Shown: piece after piece, positions 9,899 through 20,600 of the stretch
Position numbering within the stretch: the stretch's first letter is position 1
Layout of the letters: each line of letters begins with the position of its first letter
Origin: Pseudomonas sp. PDM05
GTDB lineage: Bacteria; Pseudomonadota; Gammaproteobacteria; Pseudomonadales; Pseudomonadaceae
Length of the DNA: 64,000 nucleotides
Assembly (NCBI RefSeq): GCF_014851685.1
Contig: NZ_JACVAC010000004.1
Location: 429,002 to 493,001, forward strand
Direction: 5' to 3'
Translations under genes and position numbers: made by a program
Notes under the pieces: model-generated
What the model was told of the DNA's origin: nothing
Seen by the model: the letters and a program-made list of their open reading frames with translations, nothing else
Databases searched by the model: none

Positions 9899-10104
9899 GT
9901 CATCAGGTATCGACTGAGTGAGTCCACCGCGCCCAGCAACAGCGCGTAGAGCCCCACGTTGAACAATGCCCGGTGCCAGACCAGGCGGTAGAAGTGGAGA
10001 CGGGTCAACAACCCGTGCACCACCAGAAACAACACGTACGTAATGCCCATCAGCACCAGCAGCGTGGGCAGGAACACCCCGCTGATATCCAGATCACCGA
10101 TCAT
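9895..10104 (-). CDS. DUF1656 small membrane protein (AaeX-like)
   Basis: This 69-residue protein has two hydrophobic segments (FLPTLLVLMGITYVLFLVV and ALFNVGLYALLLGAV). It is the DUF1656/AaeX type that almost always sits between FUSC pump and HlyD adaptor genes, as here, with 4-base overlaps on both sides. Its role is not established. Position implies an accessory subunit of the pump. Confidence 0.88.
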   Translation of the reverse strand: MIGDLDISGVFLPTLLVLMGITYVLFLVVHGLLTRLHFYRLVWHRALFNVGLYALLLGAVDSLSRYLMT

Positions 10105-12179
10105 AAAGGCGCTCCATCGGGTAGCGGCGCTTGCATCTCGGCGCCGCCAATGAACTCCACACCGGGCAACAACGCCAGGCGCAGGCCGGCCAGTGCGTGC
10201 AGCAGGTGCACGCGGGTATCGTCTTCGTCTTGCAGGCCCTGGCCGTTGAGCGCACGACGCGTGCGGTCGAGGGTCATCAGCAGACCGCTCGGCGCGGGCA
10301 AGCGTTCACCGGCTTTGAGGCAGGCCTTGAAGTAACCGCCGACACCTTCGACCACCTGGTTGAGCAGCACCCGTGGCACGCCAAGGATGCGCGGCGAGTA
10401 GGCCAGCAGGTCGAGCAGGTTCAGCGCCACGCGCAGGTCACGCAGGGCAATGCCGGTGTCCTGGCCGATGATCGCCAGGCGCGGCAGGTGCTGCATCAGG
10501 CGGTCGAGCATTTGCGCGGCGAGGTGACGGTGTTCGTTGAGGGTCGCCGGTTCAGTCATGCCGACGATGTCGTGCCAGCTGAAACGGGTCAGGCGCTTGG
10601 CCGCCAGCTCGGCACCGAAGGGCCGCGCGATCAGGGTCCACACAAACGCGAACAACAAGCCTACGGGCCCGGCCAGGTTGACGTTGGCGAAGTTGAGGAA
10701 GTCTGCGTCATACGCCCCCTGGATGCTGATGAACGACGAGGTGTTGACCAGCGTCAGCAGCATGCCCAGGTAGAAACGCGGCTGCACGGTGAGCGTGCCG
10801 ATGCAGATGAACGGCAACGCGAACGCCAGCACCAGCATCGGAAAATCGTGCAGGTTGGGCAGCACCAAAAACAGATAAAGGCTGGCGAAGAGCACCGACA
10901 TCGCGGTCCAGAAAAAAAATCGATAGATCTGCGGCGCGGGGTCGTCCATCGAGGCGAAAAAACTGCACGCCACGGCGGCGAGGATCACCGCGCTGCCGCC
11001 GTCGGTCCAGCCCAAGAGAATCCACAATACCGAGGCGACGATGATCGCGGTGACGGTGGAAAACGCCGAGTAGAACATCAGGCCACGGTCGAGGAACGGG
11101 GTCAGGCGACCGAGGCGCCAGTGGCGGTAGACGGCGCGCCAGGTGACCTGGCTTTCGCAGGCGATGGCAGCTTGCAGGCTGCGGCAGTCTTGCCACAGGT
11201 CGATCCATTCGCCGAGGCGATAGAGGGCGTTGGAGAACAGCAGCGTGTGGCGTTCGTCCAGCGCTTCGCCGCTGGGTTGCAGGGCTTCGAGTTGGTCGCG
11301 CAGGGCGCGCCAGCTGTCCAGCGTGGGGTTTTCTGCGCTGCTTTGCAGCCACTGGTTGGAGGCTTCCAACAGCGGCGTCAGTTGCTCGAGGTACTGCGGC
11401 GCACGCTGTTCGACGGCGTAGAGCGCGTCGTCGAGTTCTTCCACCACGGGCAGCAGGTGAATCATGCGCCCACGCAGTTCCTTGGTGTTGCGCACCGTCT
11501 GCGGCCGCGCGCCTTCATGGGGCAACTGGCCGATCATCAGCTCCAGGGTGTTGAAGGTGGCGACCATACCGCCGCGCAGGCTGCTGACTTCTTCTGGCGT
11601 GACGTTGCGTGTCAGAAAGCGCTGGCTGTAGACCTGGGCGTCGGCAAACCACTTGCTCACCGAGCCATCGAACACCGGCGCCAGGCGGCGTGGCCAGAAC
11701 ATCGCGCCGACCACGGCGGCGACGGCGATGCCGAGGAAGATTTCTTCGGTGCGCGCTTCGGCCACGTCCCACACGGCCAGCGGGTTATCCACCACCGGCA
11801 GGGCGATCAGCGGCAAAGTGTAGCCGGCCAGCATCAGCGCATAGTTGTTGGCGGTGCGCAGGTGCATGGAGAGGAACAGCAAGATGCCGGTCCACAAGGC
11901 AATCACCAACACCAGCACATAGGGCGACTGCACGAACATCGGCACAAAAAACACCGCCGCCGCCGCGCCCATCAGGGTGCCGATGGCACGGTACAACGCC
12001 TTGGAACTGGTGGGGCCGACAAACGGGCTGGAAACGATGTACACGGTGGCCATCGCCCAATAGGGGCGCGGCATCTGCATGAGCATGGCGATGTACAGCG
12101 CGATCATCGAGGCGGCGAAGGTGCGCACACCGTAGAACCAGTCGCGGGCAGGCGGGAAACCGGTAAAGAAACCGTTCAA
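10101..12179 (-). CDS. FUSC-family inner-membrane efflux pump (AaeB-like)
   Basis: This 692-residue transporter has two membrane blocks, each with about six helices (residues about 15-165 and 365-510). Cytoplasmic regions lie between and after them, the usual FUSC/AaeB layout. N-terminal motif RTFAASMIALYIAMLMQMPRPYWAM is typical. AaeB of E. coli exports aromatic carboxylic acids, so a similar role is inferred here. The start is an unusual TTG at 12179 that overlaps the MarR stop (TTGA). No ATG lies closer than residue 25, inside the first helix. Confidence 0.9.
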   Translation of the reverse strand: MNGFFTGFPPARDWFYGVRTFAASMIALYIAMLMQMPRPYWAMATVYIVSSPFVGPTSSKALYRAIGTLMGAAAAVFFVPMFVQSPYVLVLVIALWTGILLFLSMHLRTANNYALMLAGYTLPLIALPVVDNPLAVWDVAEARTEEIFLGIAVAAVVGAMFWPRRLAPVFDGSVSKWFADAQVYSQRFLTRNVTPEEVSSLRGGMVATFNTLELMIGQLPHEGARPQTVRNTKELRGRMIHLLPVVEELDDALYAVEQRAPQYLEQLTPLLEASNQWLQSSAENPTLDSWRALRDQLEALQPSGEALDERHTLLFSNALYRLGEWIDLWQDCRSLQAAIACESQVTWRAVYRHWRLGRLTPFLDRGLMFYSAFSTVTAIIVASVLWILLGWTDGGSAVILAAVACSFFASMDDPAPQIYRFFFWTAMSVLFASLYLFLVLPNLHDFPMLVLAFALPFICIGTLTVQPRFYLGMLLTLVNTSSFISIQGAYDADFLNFANVNLAGPVGLLFAFVWTLIARPFGAELAAKRLTRFSWHDIVGMTEPATLNEHRHLAAQMLDRLMQHLPRLAIIGQDTGIALRDLRVALNLLDLLAYSPRILGVPRVLLNQVVEGVGGYFKACLKAGERLPAPSGLLMTLDRTRRALNGQGLQDEDDTRVHLLHALAGLRLALLPGVEFIGGAEMQAPLPDGAPL

Positions 12180-12613
12180 AGGCTCGCCGCCTCGAAGGCC
12201 CGCAGCACGCGCAAGGCGGCTGCCATATCGTCGGGGGCGATGTCCGCCAGGACTTCCTTGCGCAGGCGCACCAGTTGCACTTCCACCGCCTGCACCAGCT
12301 CACGGCCACGCTCGGTGAGGCTCAGGGCCTTGGCGCGGCGGTCGTGAATGTCTTCGGTGCGGCACACGTAGCCGCCGTTGCACAACTGGTCGAGCAGGCG
12401 CACCAGCGACGGGCTCTCCATCCCCGAAGCCTGGGCGACTGTTACCTGATGCACACCGTCGCCCAGGCGGCCGATCATCAACAGCGGCACCGCGCAGGCT
12501 TCGGAAATGCCGTAGCTCACCAGCGTGGTCTGGCAGATTTTGCGCCAGTTACGGGCGCCCACCACCATGCTGCTGCTGAGGTTCATGTGAAGTTGTTCGA
12601 GGGATTGAGGCAC
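12176..12613 (-). CDS. MarR-family transcriptional repressor of the efflux operon
   Basis: This 145-residue winged-helix regulator has recognition-helix region VTVAQASGMESPSLVRLLDQLCNGGYVCRTEDIHDRRAKALSLT carrying the DxRxK/R wing motif of MarR proteins, plus helical dimerisation ends. It is the first gene of the five-gene operon and overlaps the FUSC gene. MarR proteins commonly repress their own operon and release DNA on binding a phenolic ligand. The palindrome at 12630-12645 is its likely operator. Confidence 0.9.
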   Translation of the reverse strand: MPQSLEQLHMNLSSSMVVGARNWRKICQTTLVSYGISEACAVPLLMIGRLGDGVHQVTVAQASGMESPSLVRLLDQLCNGGYVCRTEDIHDRRAKALSLTERGRELVQAVEVQLVRLRKEVLADIAPDDMAAALRVLRAFEAASL

Positions 12614-12629
12614 TGGATAGTTCGCATAC

Positions 12630-12677
12630 AGTTAGTTTGCTAACTATCAATATGGTGGATGAACGGAAGGCCGTCAA
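12630..12677 (-). promoter_or_regulatory. promoter and MarR operator of the efflux operon
   Basis: On the minus strand, TTGACG (12677-12672), a 17-base gap and CATATT (12654-12649) form a plausible sigma-70 promoter. Immediately downstream is the palindrome AGTTAGTTTGCTAACT (12630-12645; 6-base arms, 4-base centre), placed to block the polymerase. It lies 17 bases before the regulator's start. Confidence 0.65.
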
Positions 12678-12780
12678 GTTTTGAAACACTTTTGCGGGAG
12701 ACATCGCGCAACCTCAGAAAAAGTTCACTTGCGCGATTAAAGCCCGGTTTTCTCAACTTTTGCGGTTGACGCGAAGTTTT

Positions 12781-13026
12781 TTACACCCCCCGTCCCTTCC
12801 TCAACAACACGTCCAACTCATCCACCAACTCCGCCCAATCCGCATCCTTGCGTTTCTCCTCACGCAAAAACGCGCTCTGGCTGGGCGTCCAGAAAAACGC
12901 ATCGGCCAGTTCCAGCTCGGGTTTGAGCGGCGAATGAACCACCAAGAATTTATCGATACTCTGCGCGTCATCCGGCAGTCCCAACTGCTTGAACAACGAC
13001 GACAAGCTATGCACAGGCGATTCCAT
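12781..13026 (-). CDS. DUF2789 family protein
   Basis: This small acidic 81-residue protein begins MESPVHSLSSLFKQLGLP and contains LADAFFWTPSQSAFLREEKRKDADWAELVDELDVLLRKG. This layout, with the central FW-P-Q-A-FL-E motif, matches DUF2789, a family of small proteins of unknown function common in Pseudomonas. No signal peptide or membrane helix is visible. It appears to stand alone. Confidence 0.85.
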   Translation of the reverse strand: MESPVHSLSSLFKQLGLPDDAQSIDKFLVVHSPLKPELELADAFFWTPSQSAFLREEKRKDADWAELVDELDVLLRKGRGV

Positions 13027-13104
13027 GACAGATTCCTAAGAAGATGAGTCACCCGAGTCTAGCCCAGATGCACGCCCTGCCACGACCGCTCGACGCACCG
13101 ATAC

Positions 13105-13133
13105 GCTGACGGCGAGTGCGACTCGCCGTCAGC
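13105..13133 (-). terminator. terminator hairpin after the tolC-like gene
   Basis: Thirteen-base perfect arms (GCTGACGGCGAGT and its complement) flank a GCG loop, 10 bases past the stop at 13143. It is GC-rich with no T tract, and would end the 22573-13143 transcript. Confidence 0.65.
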
Positions 13134-13142
13134 ACCAGCCGA

Positions 13143-14657
13143 TTACTTGACCACGGCAGGCGCCACCGGCGCGGCGATGTTGCCCGCCGCCCACGCCGAC
13201 TCGCGACCGGCCAGGGCGGTGGCGATGCTCTGCACGCGGTCGGAGTCCAGTTGCTCGGGCAGCGGGTCGAGACCGGCGCTGGCGAAGATCTGGCCGTAGG
13301 CGTTGCGCAGGTCGGCGTAGGCCAGGTCGCGGCGCAGGTCGGCTTGCAGGGTGTTGAGTTCGCCCTGGATCAGGTCGAGCTCGCCGAGGCCAGCAGCTTG
13401 GTGACGGTTGCGCAGTTGGGTGAGGATCTGCCCGTCGATATTCGCCAGTTGCTCGTTGGTCTTGAACTGACGCACGGCGTCCTGGTAGTTGGCGTTGGCC
13501 ACGTAGATCTGCGCCAGCACCGCGATGGACATCGCCTGGCGGCGGGCGGTGGCGACTTCTTCGCCGGCCTTGGCCACGTCGATGGCGGCCGGGGCCGAGA
13601 TCACGTTGAACAGGTTCCAGGTGACCTTGGCACCGTAGTCGGCCCAGCGGTTGTCCACCAGGAACGAGTTGCTGTCGTAATGCCCGCCGGCGCTGAATTC
13701 CAGGCCCGGCAGCAGGCGCAGCATGGCTTTGCGGGTTTCGGCGGCGCTGATGCGGGTCTGGTAGTCCTGCTCGCGCAGCTCAGGACGGTTGGCCAGGGCT
13801 TCCTGTTCCAGGCTGGCGAGGTTGACCTTCAGTTGCGGCACGCTGTAGTCGTCCGGCGTGGCCAGCTTGAGCTCGGTGCCCATGGGCAGGTTGATCAAGG
13901 TCGCCAGCTCGGTCTTGGCCAGGGACAACGCGCGGCGCTGCTCCTGCAATTGGCGCGTGGCCTCGATCAGCGAACGCTGGTAGCCGAGGGCTTGCACCGG
14001 GTCGCCGATGCGTTGCTCGCTCATGCTTTGGCTGTTGCTCTGGGCCTGGTCGACGCGAGCCATCAGGCTGTCGATCTGGCCGAGCAAACGTTCGGCCGCC
14101 ACGGCGCGCCAGTAGGCCGAGCGCACGTCCTGGACGATGGTGTTGATCACCTTGCGGCGGCGTTCCTGAATGATCAGGCGTTGGTCGCCTTGCTGCTTGG
14201 CGCTGATGTAGCTGACGCCAAAGTCGAGCACGTTCCACACCATGGTCAGGTCCGCCACGCGACGGTCGCGGTCCTGGGAGGTGGACGGTTCCAGGGACTG
14301 GGTGCCGGTACGCACACTCTGGCTGCTGGAGGCGTTGGTGTTGTTGCGTCCGGCATAACCGGCCGACAGCGCCATGCGCGGCAGCATGTCAAAGCTGGAG
14401 AGGTCGGATTGACGCTTGGCCAACGCCTCTTCCATCACCTTCAAACGGCCTTCGAGGTTGTACTTCACCGCGCGGGCCATGGCCTGGTGCAGGGTCAACG
14501 GGCCGCTCAGCGGTTCCTGATCCTTGTACATGCCCTGCAGGTCGCTGCGAGCGCGCTGCTCGCTGACGCTGCGTTCAATCGGCTTGCTGGTGACCGCACA
14601 ACCGCTGATCGCCAGCGCCAGCAAGCTGGCGCCGAACAACTTATGACTTTTATTCAT
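13143..14657 (-). CDS. TolC-family outer-membrane export channel
   Basis: This 504-residue TolC-fold lipoprotein has a signal with lipobox AISGC (Cys about 20). It contains paired helical repeats (LTLHQAMARAVKYNLEGRLKVMEEALAKRQ and later EQEALANRPELREQDYQTRISAAETRKAML), including the NRPELR motif common in secretion channels. It starts 41 bases after the stop of the giant repeat-protein gene and ends in a terminator, so the two look cotranscribed and the channel should export that protein. No inner-membrane ABC exporter is adjacent. The HlyD-type genes at 26954-31139 are the nearest possible partners. Confidence 0.88.
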   Translation of the reverse strand: MNKSHKLFGASLLALAISGCAVTSKPIERSVSEQRARSDLQGMYKDQEPLSGPLTLHQAMARAVKYNLEGRLKVMEEALAKRQSDLSSFDMLPRMALSAGYAGRNNTNASSSQSVRTGTQSLEPSTSQDRDRRVADLTMVWNVLDFGVSYISAKQQGDQRLIIQERRRKVINTIVQDVRSAYWRAVAAERLLGQIDSLMARVDQAQSNSQSMSEQRIGDPVQALGYQRSLIEATRQLQEQRRALSLAKTELATLINLPMGTELKLATPDDYSVPQLKVNLASLEQEALANRPELREQDYQTRISAAETRKAMLRLLPGLEFSAGGHYDSNSFLVDNRWADYGAKVTWNLFNVISAPAAIDVAKAGEEVATARRQAMSIAVLAQIYVANANYQDAVRQFKTNEQLANIDGQILTQLRNRHQAAGLGELDLIQGELNTLQADLRRDLAYADLRNAYGQIFASAGLDPLPEQLDSDRVQSIATALAGRESAWAAGNIAAPVAPAVVK

Positions 14658-14698
14658 CCTTGGACTGCCCCTGTTACCGCGCCTTGAATTTAGTGTGA

Positions 14699-17600
14699 TC
14701 AGGCCTGCATTTCGTTGATACCGACCTGTTGCAGTGCATGCGCCAGATCAATCACCTGGCGTTGTTGTACGTCATTGATCTGCTGCAATTGTTGACCCAG
14801 GGTCGGCGCCCCCAACGTGCCGCCCGAGCCTTGGATCGATTTGCTGTCGAAGGCCTTGAAGCCACCGTCGTCACCCTGGGTTTCGCGGTTGAACAGGCCC
14901 GATAAAGTGCTTGAGCCAAACACCCCGCCATCGCCGCCGCCAAACCCGAGGAACCCGGAGGCACCCGCCGCATTGCCGCCGTCCGTGCTGAACACCTGGG
15001 CGATATAGCTTGGCGCCAGAGCGTTGTTGCGGATAAAGATGTTGCCGATCGGCGGCAAGCCGCCGCCCGAATCACGCTGCTCGAACAGCGCCGGGAAACC
15101 AATCGGCGAGCCCAGGTTGCCGGTGGGCAGGCCAAAGATGATCGGTTGCAGCGGCGCATCCGGCGCCCCCGGTGGCGCCGTCGGGCCGGTGACACGGAAC
15201 AGCGGGTCGCCGGTCAGCGCGACGGTATTGATCGCGTAGTTGCCGGAGTTGCTGAAGCCGCTGCCGGCATTGCCCGCCGCATCCGTCACCAGGCTGGTGT
15301 CGAGGGTGATGAAGTTGCTCGGATCAAAGAGGTTGGCCGTCGGCGTCAGGGTGGCGGTCCAGGTCTTGCCGCCATCGCTGGTGGCGAGGTTGGACAAGGT
15401 GCCGTTGGCCACGCTCAAGTCATCCAGGTCAAAACCACTGACTTTTTCACTGAAGGTGAACGTCACGGTGGTGGTCTGGCCGACGGTCAGGTTCGGGTTG
15501 GCCACGGAGATCGTCGCGGTTGGCCGGTCGGCGTCGAGCGCATAGTTGTTGGAAATGGCGATGCCCGCACCGGCGTTGCCCGCTGCGTCGTTCACCAGGC
15601 TGGCATCCAGCACCACCAGGTTGGTCGGGTCGGTAATCGCGACGGTCGGCGTCAAGGTGGCAGTCCAGGTCTTGCCGCCGTCGTTGGAGACGAGGTTGGA
15701 CAACGTGCCATTGGCCACGCTCAGATCCGACAAATCAAAACCGCTGACCGCTTCGCTGAAGGTTACGGTGACCGTGGTGGTTTGCCCGATGCCGAGGACG
15801 GCGTCGGCCACGGTGATGGTCGCGGTCGGCCGCTGGGTATCGATGCTGTAGTTGTTGGAGTCGGTGGTGCCGACGCCACTGTTGCCCGAGGCATTCGTCA
15901 CGCCGCTGTTGTCCAGCACGATGAGGTTGCTGGTGTCGGTGATATTGCTGGTCGGTGTGAACGTCGCGGTCCAGGTGACGCCGCCATCGCTGCTGCTCAC
16001 CGCACTCAGGCTGCCGTTGGCAAGGGTCAGGTCGGCGTTGGTAAAGCCGCTGACGGCCTGGCTGAAGGTGATGGTCACCTGGGAGGTTTCGCCCGCCTTC
16101 AGTTGCGTGTCGGCCACCACGATGGTTGCCGTCGGCACCTCGGTGTTCACCGCATAGTTGGCGGAGTTGGTGGTGCCGGTGCCGCTGTTGCCCGCCAGGT
16201 CGGCGATGCCGGTATTGTTCAGCACGATCAGGTTGGTGGCGTCGGTCACACTCAGGGTCGGCGTGAACGTTGCCGTCCAGGTGATGCCGCCGTCGCTGCT
16301 GCTGACGTTGCTCAGGCTGCCATTGGCCACACTCAGGTCGCTGTTGTCGAAGCCGGTGACGGCCTCGCTGAAGGTGATGGTCACCAACGAGGTTTCGCCC
16401 GGACGCAGGTCGCTGTCACTCATGACAATCGTGGCGGTCGGCCGCTGGCTGTCGACACTGTAGTTGTTGGAATCGGTGGTGCCGGAGCCGGCGTTGCCCG
16501 CCAGGTCGGCGACGCCGGTGTTGTCCAGGGTGATCAGGTTGGTGGTGTCGGTGATGCCGGCCGCCGGGGTAAAGGTGGCTGTCCAGGTGATACCGCCGTC
16601 GCTGCTGCTCACCGCGCTCAAGGTGCCATTGGCGATGGTCAGATCGGCATTGGTGAAACCGCTCACCGCCTCGCTGAAGGTGATGGTCACCTGCGAGGTC
16701 TGACCGACGCTGAGGGCCGTATCCGCCACTACGATGGTCGCGGTAGGACGCACGGTGTCAATCGCGTAATTGTTCGAGTCGGTGCTGCCGCTGCCGGCGT
16801 TGCCGGAGGCGTTGGCCACGCCGCTGTTGTCCAGGGTGATCAGGTTGGTGGCGTCGGTGATACTGCTGGTCGGGGTGAAGGTCGCAGTCCAGGTGATGCC
16901 GCCGTCACCGCTGCTCACGGCGCTCAGGGTGCCGTTGGCGATGGTCAGGTCGGCGTTGGTGAAACCGCTGACGGCTTCGCTGAACGTGATGGTCACCAGC
17001 GAGGTTTCACCGATGCTCAACGCAGGGTTCGCCACCACGATGGTAGCCGTCGGCAGCACGGTGTCGATGCTGAAGTTGGCCGAGTTGGTGGTGCCCGCGC
17101 CAGCGTTGCCGGCCAGGTCGCTCACCCCCGTATTGTTCAGGGTGATCAGGTTGGTGGTGTCGCGGATGCCCACGTCCGGCGTGAAGGTGGCCGTCCAGGT
17201 GATACCGCCGTCGCTGCTGCTCACGGTGCTCAGGGTGCCATTGGGGATGCTCAGGTCGGCATTGGTGAAACCGCTGACCGCCTCGCTGAACGTAATGGTC
17301 ACCGCCGAGGTTTCGCCGGCGCTCAAGCTCGCGTCGGAGACCACGATGGTTGCCGTTGGGCGCTGGGTGTCGATGGCGTAGTTGCTCGAATCCGTGGTGC
17401 CGCTGCCAGCGTTGCCCGCCAGGTCATTGACGCCGGTGTTGTCCAGGCTGATCACGTTGCTGGTGTCGGTGATGCTGGCGAGCGGGGTCAAGGTCGCGGT
17501 CCAGGTGATACCGCCGTCGCTGCTGCTCACCGAGCTCAAGGTGCCATTGGCAATGCTCAGGTCGGCGTTGGTAAACCCGGTGACCGCCTCGCTGAAGGTG

Positions 17601-20600
17601 ATGGTCACCAGCGAAGTTTGACCGATGTTCAGCGTCGTTTCCGAGACCACGATGGTGGCCGTCGGACGCGCGGTATCCATCGCGTAATTATTCGAGTCGG
17701 TGGTGCCGCTGCCGGCGTTGCCGGAGGCGTTGGCGACACCGGTATTGTCCAGGGTGATCAGGTTGGTGGCGTCGGTGATGTTGGTGGTCGGCGTGAAGGT
17801 CGCGGTCCAGGTGATGCCGCCATCGAAGCTGGCCACGTTGCTCAAGGTGCCGTTGGCGATGGTCAGGTCGGCGTTGGTAAAGCCGGTGACCGCTTCGCTG
17901 AAGGTGATGGTGACCAGCGAGGTATCGCCGATTTTCAGGCTGCTGTCGGCCACGACGATCGTTGCGGTTGGGCGCACGGTGTCGATGGTGAAGTTACCCG
18001 AGTTGGTGGTGCCCGTGCCGGCGTTGCCGGCCAGGTCGCTCACGCCCGTATTGTTCAGGCTGATCAGGTTGGTGGTGTCGTGGACACCCGCGGTCGGTGT
18101 AAAGGTGGCGGTCCAGGTGATACCGCCGTCGCTGCTGCTCACGGCGCTCAGGGTGCCATTGGGCACGCTCAAGTCAGCATTGGTGAAACCGGTAACCGCC
18201 TCGCTGAAGGTGATGGTCACCAGCGAGGTTTCACCCGCGCTCAGGGCCGAATCGGCGACCACGATGGTCGCGGTCGGGCGCTGGCTGTCGACCGCATAGG
18301 CGTTCGAGGTGGTGGTGCCGGAACCGGCGTTGCCGGCGGTGTCGACCACGCCGGTGTTGTCGACGACCACATGGTTGTTGCCCTGGGTGATGCCTGCCAC
18401 CGCCGTCAGCGTCGCGGTCCAGGTGATGTTGTCGCTGGTCGACAGATTCGACAGCGCGCCGTTGTCGACCGTCATGTCAGCCAAACTGAAGCCAGTGACG
18501 GCCTCGCTGAACGTGATCGTGACCAACGACGTGCCGCCAATCCCCAGCGCGTTGTCGTTGACCACCACCGTGGCGGTGGGCCGCTGGGTATCGACGGCGT
18601 AGTTGTTGGAATTCGAACTGCCGCTGCCGACGTTCCCCGAAGTCGCCGCCTGCACCCCCGTGTTGTCCAGGGTGATCAGGTTGGTGGCGTCCGTCACATT
18701 GCTCGAAGGGGTGAACGTCGCGGTCCAGGTGATGCCGCCGTCGACGCTGTTCACGGCGCTCAGGGTGCCGTTGGCGACGGTCAGGTCGGCGTTGGTAAAC
18801 CCGGTGACCGCTTCACTGAAGGTGATGGTCACCAGTGAGCTGGCGCCAACGTTCAAGGCCGGATTCGCCACGACGATGGTCGCCGTAGGCGCCACGGTGT
18901 CGATGCTGTAGTTGGCCGAGTTGGTGACGCCCGAGCCCGAGTTACCGGCCAGATCGCTCACCCCCGTATTGTTCAGGCTGATCAGGTTGGTGGCGTCGTT
19001 GATACCCGCGGTCGGGGTGAAGGTGGCGGTCCAGGTGATACCGCCATCGCTGCTGCTCACCGCGCTCAAGGTGCCATTGGCAATGCTCAGGTCGGCGTTG
19101 GTAAACCCGGTGACCGCTTCGCTGAAGGTGATGGTCACCAGCGAAGTTTCACCGGCGTCAAGCACCGGGTCGGCCATGACGATGGTCGCGGTCGGGCGCT
19201 GGGTGTCGATGGCGTAATTGTTGGAGTCGGTGGTGCCGCTGCCAGCGTTGCCCGCCAGGTCGGCAATGCCGGTGTTATCCAGGGTGATCAGGTTGGTGGT
19301 GTCGGTGATGCTCGCGCTGGGTGTGAAGGTAGCGATCCAGGTGACACCGCCGTCGCTGCTGCTGACCGCGCTCAGGGTGCCGTTGGCGATGGTCAGGTCG
19401 GCGTTGGTGAACCCGGTGACGGCCTCGCTGAACGTGATGGTCACCTGCGAGGTTTCACCGATTTTCAACGCGCTGTCGGCCACCACCACCGTCGCCGTTG
19501 GCCGCACGGTATCAATGGCGTAGTTATTGGAATCAGTGGTGCCGCTGCCGGCGTTGCCGGCCTGGTCGGCAATGCCGGTGTTGTCCAGGGTGATCAGGTT
19601 GGTGGCGTCGGTGATGCTGCTGGTCGGCGTGAACGTCGCGGTCCAGGTGATGCCGCCATCAAGGCTGTTCACAGCGGTCAGGGTGCCGTTGGCGATCGTC
19701 AGGTCGGCGTTGCTGAAGCCGGTCACCGCCTCGCTGAAGGTGATGGTCACCAGTGAGGATTCGCCGATTTTCAGGCTGCTGTCCGCCACGATGATCGTCG
19801 CGGTTGGGCGCTGGGTGTCAATGACGTAGTTATTGGAATCAGTGGTGCCGCTGCCCGTGTTGCCTGCCAAGTCGCTGATGCCGGTGTTGTTCAAGGTGAT
19901 CAGGTTGGTGGTGTCATTGACGTTGCTGCTGGGGGTGAATGTGGCGGTCCAGGTGACGCCGCCGTCGCTGCTGGTGAGCGACGAGACAATGCCATTGGCT
20001 ACCGCCAGGTCGGCGGTGGTAAAGCCGGACACCGCCTCGCTGAAGGTGATGGTCACCGAGCTGGTTTGACCGATGCTCAGGGCAGTGTTCGCGACCACGA
20101 TGGAAGCGGTCGGCCGCACCGTGTCGATGGCGTAGTTGTTGGAATCCGTGGTGCCACTGCCGGCGTTGCCCGCCAGGTCGGCGATGCCAGTGTTATCCAG
20201 GGTGATCAGGTTGGTGGTGTCGGTGATGCTCGCGCTGGGTGTGAAGTTCGCGAACCAGGTGACACCGCCGTCGCTGCTGCTGACCGCGCTCAGGGTGCCG
20301 TTGGCGATGGTCAGGTCGGCGTTGGTGAAACCGCTGACGGCTTCGCTGAACGTGATGGTCACCAGCGAGGTTTCACCGATTTTCAACGCGGTGTCGGCGA
20401 CCACAATGGTCGCGGTTGGTCGCACGGTGTCGATCGTGTAATTGGCCGAATTGGTGGTGCCCGCGCCGGCCAAGCCGTCGTTGATCGCGACCACCCCTGT
20501 GTTGTCGAGGGTGATCAGGTTGGTCGCATCGGTGATGCTGCTGGTCGGCGTGAACGTCGCGGTCCAGGTGATGCCGCCGTCGAGGCTGTTCACAGCGGTC

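Noticed and set aside
10131..12347. 738-residue open frame opposite the FUSC pump
   Set aside because: It is a charged low-complexity shadow (many Gln, His, Arg) with no recognisable domain, opposite a well-supported pump gene.
15146..18838. 1,230-residue open frame on the plus strand opposite the giant gene
   Set aside because: It mirrors the 306-base repeat of the minus-strand gene and has the low-complexity composition of a GC-rich shadow frame. The minus-strand protein has recognisable domains.
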